Under the pieces are notes generated by a model. The model was not told the DNA's origin, searched no databases, and worked only from the letters and a program-made list of their open reading frames with translations. A stretch of DNA of 5,049 nt from Undibacterium sp. (GTDB lineage Bacteria; Pseudomonadota; Gammaproteobacteria; Burkholderiales; Burkholderiaceae_D): NCBI GenBank assembly GCA_019752975.1, contig JAIELM010000248.1, positions 1 to 5,049 on the forward strand, written 5' to 3'. The position numbers and the translations under genes are program-made. This document shows, one piece after another, positions 1 to 5,049 of the stretch (the stretch's first letter is position 1; each line of letters opens with the position of its first letter).

Positions 1-1
1 C

Positions 2-145
2 TTAGCTAAATTAAGCAACTGTGAAAAGCAAGCCGAAGACTACCTTGGACAGGCGGAAGATCTAGCGTATGTGCTTCAACATGAACGACTACTTAAAGAC
101 ATCAAAGTTGCGAGATCGACGCGAAAAAAACAACTGAGAAGCTAA
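2..145 (+). CDS. C-terminal end of an unrecognised plus-strand protein (partial, 5' end outside window)
   Basis: An open frame runs from the window edge for 47 codons and ends at TAA (143-145). The visible tail is strongly charged and looks helical. An acidic stretch (AEDYLGQAEDLAYVLQHE) is followed by a very basic end (ARSTRKKQLRS), the sort of amphipathic C-terminus seen in many cytosolic proteins. No motif lets me name a family. In particular it does not resemble the C-terminus of AmpD, which is often found near pilR in related bacteria. It is convergent with pilR, whose stop lies 69 bp away. The frame could also be open by chance, since only 144 bases are visible, but the amino-acid make-up looks like real protein and the other two plus frames carry early stops. 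The function is unknown. Confidence 0.5.
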   Translation, partial: LAKLSNCEKQAEDYLGQAEDLAYVLQHERLLKDIKVARSTRKKQLRS

Positions 146-214
146 CATGGAGCAAATGAGGTGGGGCAGAATATCAAGCACATTAATTTATTGAAAGGCT
201 CCAGAACCAACACA

Positions 215-1714
215 TCAAGACTCAACATCGTCTATTTTTAACTTCTGTATTGAATAACGTAACTGCCGAAAACTGACACCTAATAACACTGCCGCTTGAG
301 TGCGATTATTGCGGGTTTGTTTCAAGGCTCTACGTATGACTTCACTTTCGACCAATTCTAAATAAGTCGGCAGAGAACATGGCAAATTGGGCGCTTTAAA
401 CACATCTGAGGTGTTTACAATGATGGCTGGTGATTTTTCAGCCATAGATGCATCAACTAACTGGGCATCGGATGCTAGCTCATTGGAACGCTCACTTTGC
501 ATGAGCATTTCGGGCGCTCTCGCTACTACATTGGAACGTAGCGCCAGATCGATTACGGCAATACAACCATCATCAGCAAAAGCGGCTGCACGTTCCAAAA
601 TATTTTCAAGCTCGCGCACATTGCCCGGAAAATCGTACTGCTGCAATGCTTGCAAAGCCTCGCTTTGAAGTGAGAGCGGATAGGCAGGATTTCCTAGTTT
701 GAGAAGTATGCACGCCGCCAAATCCGCCAGGTCACTTAAACGCTGACGTAACGGCGGCAAAATCAATTCGATGACATTTAAACGGTAGAACAAATCTTGC
801 CGGAACTTTCCATTGGCGACGCAATCAGCCAAATTCTGATGTGTCGCGCTCAAGATTCGCACATCCACGGCTTCTTCTGCGGTCGCACCTACTTTGCGTA
901 CTCGACGCTCTTGTATTGCGCGCAGCAATTTCACCTGCATCGCTAGCGGTAAATCGGCGACTTCGTCGAGCATTAATGTACCGCCGTTGGCCGCTTGAAA
1001 GAAGCCATCCCTATCTTCATTGGCCCCCGTAAAGGCGCCTTTACGATAGCCAAAAAATTCTGCCTCCATGAGCATCTCTGGAATCGCCCCGCAGTTGACT
1101 GCAATAAAAGGCTTGTCAAAACGTGTGCTATTTCTATGGATTTCACGTGCTGCTAACTCTTTTCCGCTACCTGACTCTCCGGTAATCATCACCGGTGCCA
1201 TGCTACGTGCCAGACGTCCAATTTGAGTGCGCACATGGACGATTTCTGGGGATTGACCGATCAAGAAGGATGGACTCGAAGGCTGAGCCGGAACCAGGCT
1301 CACTTCCTCGTTCGCCTTGGTACTATGTAATTGCAAGGCGGCGCGCACCAATTTGCGCAATTGATCCAAGGCCACTGGCTTGGTCAGATAATCAAACGCA
1401 CCCGCTTTCAGCGCAACGACCGCATTGTCAGTACTGCCGAAAGCGGTAATCACCGCGATCGGAATATGCTTGTACTGCTCATTGACTTCATCAACAATTT
1501 CAAGCCCAGAACCATCGGGCAAACGCATGTCAGTCAAAATCAAAGAATAGCTTTGCTTGGCTAGTAGTCGACGCGCGGCTTGCAAATTCTCCGCCGTATC
1601 CACATCCAAACCCATTTTGATTAGCGTAATTTCCAATAACTCACGCAGATGCGCTTCGTCATCAATCACTAAAATACGCGGCGTTCTGTTTGCTTCTTTG
1701 TCGCTCACAATCAT
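215..1714 (-). CDS. pilR: PilR-type sigma-54-dependent response regulator (NtrC family)
   Basis: This 499-aa cytosolic transcription activator is the partner of PilS. The receiver domain (about 13-125) shows the acidic pair D18-D19, phosphoacceptor D62 (LILTDMRLPDG), T90 and K112. The AAA+ domain (about 151-390) shows Walker A GESGSGKE (179-186), an intact GAFTGA sigma-54 contact loop (226-231), Walker B GGTLMLDE (244-251), the arginine-finger region FRQDLFYRLNV (304-314) and FPGNVRELEN (362-371). A Fis-type helix-turn-helix closes the protein (about 467-490, NRTQAAVLLGVSFRQLRY), the form seen in PilR. In the family, phosphorylated PilR binds upstream of pilA and drives sigma-54 transcription; a pilA target here is inferred. 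At 499 residues it is longer than the roughly 445 of the Pseudomonas protein, mainly through a linker at about 392-450. Its ATG overlaps the pilS stop as ATGA, with GGAG only 2 nt upstream. A GTG at codon 3 (1708-1706) would have better Shine-Dalgarno spacing (8 nt) and is a possible alternative start. Confidence 0.95.
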   Translation of the reverse strand: MIVSDKEANRTPRILVIDDEAHLRELLEITLIKMGLDVDTAENLQAARRLLAKQSYSLILTDMRLPDGSGLEIVDEVNEQYKHIPIAVITAFGSTDNAVVALKAGAFDYLTKPVALDQLRKLVRAALQLHSTKANEEVSLVPAQPSSPSFLIGQSPEIVHVRTQIGRLARSMAPVMITGESGSGKELAAREIHRNSTRFDKPFIAVNCGAIPEMLMEAEFFGYRKGAFTGANEDRDGFFQAANGGTLMLDEVADLPLAMQVKLLRAIQERRVRKVGATAEEAVDVRILSATHQNLADCVANGKFRQDLFYRLNVIELILPPLRQRLSDLADLAACILLKLGNPAYPLSLQSEALQALQQYDFPGNVRELENILERAAAFADDGCIAVIDLALRSNVVARAPEMLMQSERSNELASDAQLVDASMAEKSPAIIVNTSDVFKAPNLPCSLPTYLELVESEVIRRALKQTRNNRTQAAVLLGVSFRQLRYSIQKLKIDDVES

Positions 1715-3480
1715 GACTCCACCGAAGAAAAATTGATGACAAATCTTCCGCCAGGTCCAATGCCCCGTTGCGAACTTTCATCATTTCTATGCTCATAATC
1801 AAGCAGGGCGTGATTATTCAAACACAATTCGCGCGCCATATACAGGCCTAAGCCTGTTCCCTTACTCGAAGTCGTATAAAACGGCTCAAATAGATGCGCT
1901 CGAACCAATGCCGAAATGCCCGGCCCATCGTCTTGTATATGTAACTCACGTCGATTACCGGATGAAAAGCGTATGATCAATCGGATACTCCCCGGCGCAC
2001 CACTGGCGTAACGCAAGGCATTAGACAAAAGATTAGTAATCACCTCGTGTAAATGTCCAAGATCAAAACTGACCAAAAATTGCCCTGTATCTGTAAGCTG
2101 AATTTGTTGTGGCGAAATGGCTCGGGTCTCGACAAATTCTTGCACGATCTCTTTCAATTGATCCATCAACAAAAATGGAGCTACGTGATGCTGCGCTTTG
2201 CGTGACAGCTTCAGAATATCTTCGATCAATTGATTCAAGCGCGCCACGTTATCGTCCACAATTTTAAACAAACGCATCGCTTGCGCTTCATTGAGCACTT
2301 TAGCCGCAACGTCTTCACTAAGCAAAGAAGAGGCATAAGAAATGGAGGACAGGGGATTACGCACTTCGTGTGCAATGCTGGCGGTCAATCGCCCCATCGA
2401 GGCCAATTTAAGTTGTTGCGCTTGATTCTCGATGTCCGAGACGTTTTGCATAAAAATAAGGGTACATGGACTGGTTTGACTGGGCAACTGCTCATCGTCG
2501 ATCAAGACAAAACGCAGCTTCAAATGCGTCACTGCTTCGTAGGGAGCATCGGCACCAGAAAATTGATGGGTTGCATGCGAATCGACAAAATGCCGAATCA
2601 CCACAAAAGAAGCGCCTTCGTTTTGTAACCAAGTCGTGGTATTAGGTGACAACCCCGCACGCCAATGATCTAGCGCCTCAGCAATCGGCTCCAACCATGG
2701 AATTTGTCGTAAGCGTAATCGCTCGCGCGTATGTGAGCTAAGTACCCCTGCGCCAAGGATGCGCTCGGCGGCTGGATTAGATTCGAATAATCGTCCCTCT
2801 TGATCGACCACCAAAACCCCCCCATCCATGTCTGCGATGACGGTGCGATTAATGGCCTGCTGCAGGGCCAACTGCGCGCCCCTTTGACTCGCCAACTCCT
2901 CTTGGCCGATCAAACGTTTCGCTAGGTGATTCAGGATCAGTACTACTGTGAAATACGCAGCACCATATAAGCCAGCTTGCGACAGCGAGCTTCCCTCTTC
3001 ATTCTGTAAAATTTGAAAAATGTTCACCAACAACAAAAACAAGGACACTGCCGAAACAAAAAACAAACTCCACAACAGTGGCGCCAATATCCCAGCCCCA
3101 GCCAAGGGAAACAAATACAGAATTACCAAGCCACTTTTAATTCCACCGGCGCCCACGTACAAGGCAGAAACCAGCAATAGATCAACACTAATTTGCACCA
3201 CCAATTGCAATAAAAAGTGGGTAGTCCAACGTAATTTAACCACCACAAAAGCACAGGCACAGAGAAAGTATCCCCCAGCCATAAGTCGCAAAATGAGGCT
3301 TCCGAACTGCCATTGATCTCGCCCAGTCCATAGACTGGCATACACTAACAAAATCAGCGCCACCACCACGCGTGAGATGTTCAAAGTTTGCAGTGAGCGC
3401 CACACACTCAAACGGACCGACATCGCTGTATGCGGAAAATCAAAAGCGGGACTTTCGGTCAATTTCATACTCAGCTTCAT
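1711..3480 (-). CDS. pilS: PilS-type sensor histidine kinase
   Basis: This inner-membrane sensor kinase of the PilS/PilR pair is 589 aa from the start chosen here. Six hydrophobic segments lie at about 35-52, 62-81, 89-109, 117-133, 135-156 and 170-186, the PilS topology with almost no periplasmic loops. A PAS-like domain follows (about 211-345, with ADMDGGVLVVDQEGRLFESN). The HisKA domain has the H-box SIAHEVRNPLSSI with phospho-acceptor H371. The HExxN pattern (E372, N375) is the type needed for phosphatase activity. The HATPase domain has the N-box NLLSNAL (483-489), G1 DDGPGI (517-522), F-box LFEPFY (530-535) and G2 GTGLGL (541-546). All catalytic boxes are intact. The frame stays open to an ATG at 3561, but that start would overlap the upstream gene by 80 bp. 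The ATG at 3480 is 1 nt past that gene's TAG and suits coupled translation. The ATGs at 3468 and 3423 (570 aa) are also possible, and none has a strong ribosome site. Its stop overlaps the pilR start by 4 nt. Confidence 0.93.
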   Translation of the reverse strand: MKLSMKLTESPAFDFPHTAMSVRLSVWRSLQTLNISRVVVALILLVYASLWTGRDQWQFGSLILRLMAGGYFLCACAFVVVKLRWTTHFLLQLVVQISVDLLLVSALYVGAGGIKSGLVILYLFPLAGAGILAPLLWSLFFVSAVSLFLLLVNIFQILQNEEGSSLSQAGLYGAAYFTVVLILNHLAKRLIGQEELASQRGAQLALQQAINRTVIADMDGGVLVVDQEGRLFESNPAAERILGAGVLSSHTRERLRLRQIPWLEPIAEALDHWRAGLSPNTTTWLQNEGASFVVIRHFVDSHATHQFSGADAPYEAVTHLKLRFVLIDDEQLPSQTSPCTLIFMQNVSDIENQAQQLKLASMGRLTASIAHEVRNPLSSISYASSLLSEDVAAKVLNEAQAMRLFKIVDDNVARLNQLIEDILKLSRKAQHHVAPFLLMDQLKEIVQEFVETRAISPQQIQLTDTGQFLVSFDLGHLHEVITNLLSNALRYASGAPGSIRLIIRFSSGNRRELHIQDDGPGISALVRAHLFEPFYTTSSKGTGLGLYMARELCLNNHALLDYEHRNDESSQRGIGPGGRFVINFSSVES

Positions 3481-3481
3481 A

Positions 3482-3775
3482 CTAAGATCTAAAATCCGTT
3501 TTAACCTCATTAAGCTCGATATCGCTCGTCGCATGCTGCTGACAACAATAAGTTTGCCCATGATGTATCAGCGCCTCGGAGGCTGGCACGTACATTTGGC
3601 AAGACTTACAGCAAACCATGGTTTCGCCGCTGCTAGCACTAGCGCCAGAACTATCGCTAGCCCCAGTTTGATTTGAACCAGCGCCAGCCCTAGTTCCACC
3701 TAAGCGTTTACGTAGCGCCAATATCACCAAGATCGCTAACACTATCCACATCAGAAGTCTCAACAATAGACTCAT
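3482..3775 (-). CDS. Small membrane-anchored zinc-ribbon protein, PP0621-like
   Basis: This 97-aa protein has an N-terminal hydrophobic helix (about 3-21) followed by a basic patch (RKRLGG), which predicts a single membrane anchor with the rest in the cytosol. A low-complexity Gly/Ala/Ser/Thr linker follows (about 26-51), then a compact C-terminal domain with C55, C56, C59, C77, C78 and H81 (CCKSC ... YCCQQH). That CxxC...CxxH spacing suits one structural zinc. It resembles the uncharacterised PP0621 family, which I know as a small protein often encoded beside PilS in Betaproteobacteria. No biochemical role is established. The start is well supported: AGGAG lies 6 nt upstream, and the ATG overlaps the stop of the CcsA-like gene as ATGA. 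The end (TAG) is 1 nt from the preferred pilS start. Co-translation with pilS suggests, but does not show, a role in pilus signalling. Confidence 0.85.
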   Translation of the reverse strand: MSLLLRLLMWIVLAILVILALRKRLGGTRAGAGSNQTGASDSSGASASSGETMVCCKSCQMYVPASEALIHHGQTYCCQQHATSDIELNEVKTDFRS

Positions 3776-4596
3776 GACAAACTCCTATGCAATACCACTT
3801 CCAAAACAAAGCGGCTACCAACGTAAGCCAGAAGCAAACTCAAAAAAGCCAACAACGTCATACGCAGCACAGCCTTACCACGCCAGCCACGCCATTGCCG
3901 CCCCACTAATAGCAAAGCAAACAAGAACCACGAGAGAATAGAGAACGAAGTTTTATAATTCCACTTAAAGGCAACACCCAATACCTGCTCAGAAAAAATC
4001 ACTCCTGACAAAACTGTCAAACTCAAAAATACAAAGCCTAAACTCACCAATAAAAATAAAATATGTTCCATTTTAAGTAAAGCTGGCAAACGGTCCAATG
4101 CCTTAGCTAACCATAACCACGACCCCGTCGCTGGCATTCTTGATTGCCGCTGTCTATGTAAATGTAAATCTTGGACATACATCACCAGTGCATGAAAAGC
4201 GGCAATCGTCAATGTGCTATAGGCCAACACTGCCACGCCTATATGCCACGGGAACATTGCCGGCTTACCCGACAAAATGATGACATTACCGGGGAAAAAT
4301 ATTGGCAAAATAGAAGTCAAAGTCGCTTGCGGCAACACCAGAAAACGCAAACCTTCGACCGAAAAATTACGATTCTCCACCAAATAAACCAAGACCGAGA
4401 CCCAGATCGCACTGGACCACATTAAGGCAAAACCTATCCGCAATGTCCCCGGCGCATAAACCCCTAGCCCTAGCGTCAAACCGTGAAGACACCACGCCAG
4501 CGCAGTCAAACCCATGGCTAGGCGCTGACGCTCACTGTTAATAAACGGGCAAATCACATACAATAGTGCCGCCGCAAAAGATAAATAAATATGCAT
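3772..4596 (-). CDS. ypjD: CcsA/YpjD-family inner-membrane protein (cytochrome c assembly-like)
   Basis: This 274-aa polytopic protein has about eight hydrophobic segments (near 3-17, 27-45, 52-72, 84-100, 117-140, 177-201, 216-233 and 241-262). It matches the YpjD/HemX branch of the cytochrome c assembly (CcsA) superfamily. The C-terminal half is the most typical part: HILFLLVSLGFVFLSL (178-193), VLSGVIF (195-201) and the basic-aromatic stretch FKWNYKTSFSILSW (210-223) followed by GRQWRGWRGK. Histidines near membrane segments (H38, H118, H135) are the kind CcsA relatives can use for haem, but I cannot assign ligands. The long tryptophan-rich WWD haem loop of true CcsA/CcmC is not evident, so a direct role in cytochrome c maturation is doubtful, and E. 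coli YpjD is not a Ccm component. The ATG at 4596 begins right at the first membrane helix, as expected, but no good Shine-Dalgarno precedes it. It is the first gene of the four-gene minus-strand operon. Confidence 0.85.
   Translation of the reverse strand: MHIYLSFAAALLYVICPFINSERQRLAMGLTALAWCLHGLTLGLGVYAPGTLRIGFALMWSSAIWVSVLVYLVENRNFSVEGLRFLVLPQATLTSILPIFFPGNVIILSGKPAMFPWHIGVAVLAYSTLTIAAFHALVMYVQDLHLHRQRQSRMPATGSWLWLAKALDRLPALLKMEHILFLLVSLGFVFLSLTVLSGVIFSEQVLGVAFKWNYKTSFSILSWFLFALLLVGRQWRGWRGKAVLRMTLLAFLSLLLAYVGSRFVLEVVLHRSLS
3782..3786 (-). promoter_or_regulatory. Ribosome binding site of the PP0621-like gene
   Basis: AGGAG on the minus strand ends 6 nt before the ATG at 3775. It is the clearest Shine-Dalgarno in the operon and lies inside the last codons of the CcsA-like gene. 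It fixes the start of the small protein despite the 4-nt gene overlap. Confidence 0.75.
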
Positions 4597-4640
4597 GCGT
4601 CAAGTTTACACTAAGTTGCGCATTCTTTTTTCGCTATTAA

Positions 4641-4665
4641 TCCAATGAAACACACTTTTAATGGA
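4641..4665 (+). promoter_or_regulatory. Possible 5'UTR hairpin masking the S46 Shine-Dalgarno
   Basis: Left arm TCCAATGAAA (4641-4650) and right arm TTTTAATGGA (4656-4665) flank a 5-nt loop, CACAC. Eight Watson-Crick pairs, one G-U pair and one A-A mismatch can form. The right arm covers three of the four bases of the GGAG ribosome site. The stem is A/U-rich, so stability would be modest, and there is no U-run to make it a terminator. It forms in RNA only if transcription starts upstream of about 4641. Regulation by this structure is inference. Confidence 0.3.
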
Positions 4666-4666
4666 G
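4663..4666 (+). promoter_or_regulatory. Ribosome binding site of the S46 peptidase gene
   Basis: GGAG lies 5 nt before the ATG at 4672. It selects this start over the in-frame ATG at 4645, which has no purine-rich site upstream. It also lies partly within the right arm of an imperfect hairpin (4641-4665). Confidence 0.75.
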
Positions 4667-4671
4667 CACCA

Positions 4672-5049
4672 ATGAAAAAAACACTCTTGGCCCTCGCAAG
4701 CCTGTCCGCACTAGCAGGATTTAATCAGTACGTCCTAGCCGATGAGGGCATGTGGATGCCGCAGCAATTGCCACAAATTGCCAAACAATTGAAAGCCGCT
4801 GGCCTCAAACTCGATCCCAAAAATCTCACCAAGTTGACCGAATTTCCAATGAATGCGATTGTCAGCTTGGGCGGTTGCTCTGCCTCTTTCATTTCACCCA
4901 ATGGACTAGTGGCTACCAATCATCACTGTGTGTACGACAGCGTGGCGCGCAATTCCACGCCAGAGCGCAACTTACTGGCAAATGGTTTCTTGGCAAAGAC
5001 TTTGGCAGAAGAATTACCAGCCGGTCCTGGCTCACGCATCTTCGTCACG
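4672..5049 (+). CDS. S46-family serine peptidase (dipeptidyl-peptidase 7/11 type), N-terminal part
   Basis: The first 126 codons of a longer gene are visible; family members are about 680-720 aa, so most of it lies beyond the window. A signal peptide (KK, hydrophobic core 5-17, probable cut VLA|DEG after residue 23) sends the protein to the periplasm or beyond. The mature start DEGMWMPQQL is the hallmark N-terminus of S46 peptidases, whose N-terminal region helps bind the substrate amino group. SLGGCSASFISPNGLVATNHHC (65-86) is the chymotrypsin-fold segment. H85 is the expected catalytic histidine, and C69 and C86 should form the neighbouring disulfide. The catalytic Asp and Ser, and the residue that sets P1 preference (DPP7 versus DPP11), are outside the window, so specificity cannot be read. 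The start is set by GGAG 5 nt upstream. An in-frame ATG at 4645 lacks a ribosome site and would put nine extra residues before the signal peptide. Confidence 0.93.
   Translation, partial: MKKTLLALASLSALAGFNQYVLADEGMWMPQQLPQIAKQLKAAGLKLDPKNLTKLTEFPMNAIVSLGGCSASFISPNGLVATNHHCVYDSVARNSTPERNLLANGFLAKTLAEELPAGPGSRIFVT

Noticed and set aside
148..203. Inverted repeat TGGAGC (148-153) / GCTCCA (198-203) between the convergent genes, considered as a terminator
   Set aside because: Only six base pairs with a 44-nt loop, no extension of pairing inward or outward and no T-run. This is expected by chance.
387..1564. Several plus-strand open frames (387-668, 841-1032, 1195-1449, 1331-1564) opposite pilR
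   Set aside because: All are antisense to well-conserved PilR domains and show no protein-like motifs.
2230..2628. Plus-strand open frame of 132 codons opposite pilS
   Set aside because: It lies entirely antisense to the PAS/HisKA coding region, has no ribosome site or recognisable domain, and its composition reads like a shadow of the real gene.
3020..3341. Open frames in both strands over the pilS membrane domain (3020-3316 plus, 3123-3341 minus)
   Set aside because: They overlap the PilS transmembrane coding region in other frames. The hydrophobic look of the minus one is an out-of-frame echo of the membrane segments.
3377..3676. Plus-strand open frame across the pilS/PP0621-like junction
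   Set aside because: It is antisense to two supported genes, has no ribosome site and shows no recognisable content.
3625..3705. Repetitive CTAGCGCCAG-like DNA inside the PP0621-like gene, considered as a repeat element
   Set aside because: The repetition is degenerate and follows the Gly/Ala/Ser/Thr linker codons. It is better explained as low-complexity coding sequence than as a CRISPR or mobile repeat.
4171..4425. Plus-strand open frame of 84 codons opposite the ypjD-like gene
   Set aside because: It is antisense to conserved membrane segments, and its Gln/His/Arg-rich composition is typical of a reverse-frame artefact.
4597..4671. Possible sigma-54 or sigma-70 promoters in the divergent region
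   Set aside because: No GG-N10-GC sigma-54 element of acceptable quality was seen. TATTAA (4635-4640) resembles a -10, but TTGCGC lies only 13 nt upstream of it and nothing better fits a 16-18 nt spacer. A promoter probably exists here but cannot be placed.
4725..4919. Minus-strand open frame within the S46 gene
   Set aside because: It is antisense to the signal-peptide and catalytic His region, which is clearly coding on the plus strand.

Overview
The window looks like chromosome of a Gram-negative proteobacterium. It has a complete PilS/PilR two-component pair of the type IV pilus type, a sigma-54 activator with an intact GAFTGA loop, a YpjD/CcsA-family membrane protein and a small PP0621-like zinc-ribbon protein. 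The order ypjD-like > PP0621-like > pilS > pilR is one I associate with Betaproteobacteria, especially Burkholderiales. The moderate base composition and an S46 peptidase gene would fit an Oxalobacteraceae member such as Undibacterium. That placement is inference from gene content and memory, not from a search.

Layout from left to right. Bases 2-145 hold the last 47 codons of an unrecognised plus-strand gene that enters from outside the window. A 69-bp gap (146-214) with no convincing terminator separates it from a convergent minus-strand block. Read from right to left, that block is a CcsA/YpjD-like membrane protein (4596-3772), a 97-aa membrane-anchored zinc-ribbon protein (3775-3482), the sensor kinase PilS (about 3480-1711) and the response regulator PilR (1714-215). 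Two of the three junctions are 4-nt ATGA overlaps. The third has stop and start 1 nt apart if the preferred pilS start is right, so the four genes almost certainly form one translationally coupled operon. A 75-bp divergent intergenic region (4597-4671) follows. The 5' end of a secreted S46-family peptidase gene (4672 onward, cut by the window edge) closes the window.

How the genes work together. PilS is an inner-membrane kinase with six predicted membrane segments, a PAS-like domain and a HisKA/HATPase core. It should phosphorylate Asp62 of PilR, which then activates sigma-54 promoters, classically pilA for the major pilin. No pilin gene is present here. The zinc-ribbon protein and the CcsA-like protein are co-transcribed with the pair, but their functional link to it is not established. 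The S46 enzyme is an exported dipeptidyl-peptidase-type serine protease that probably feeds on peptides, and it has its own transcription unit.

This is mostly ordinary, well-conserved territory and I found no clear undescribed system. The points most worth a second look are an imperfect hairpin that buries the Shine-Dalgarno of the S46 gene, the uncertain pilS start, the conserved link between a small zinc ribbon and PilSR, and an S46 gene standing where ffh often sits next to ypjD.
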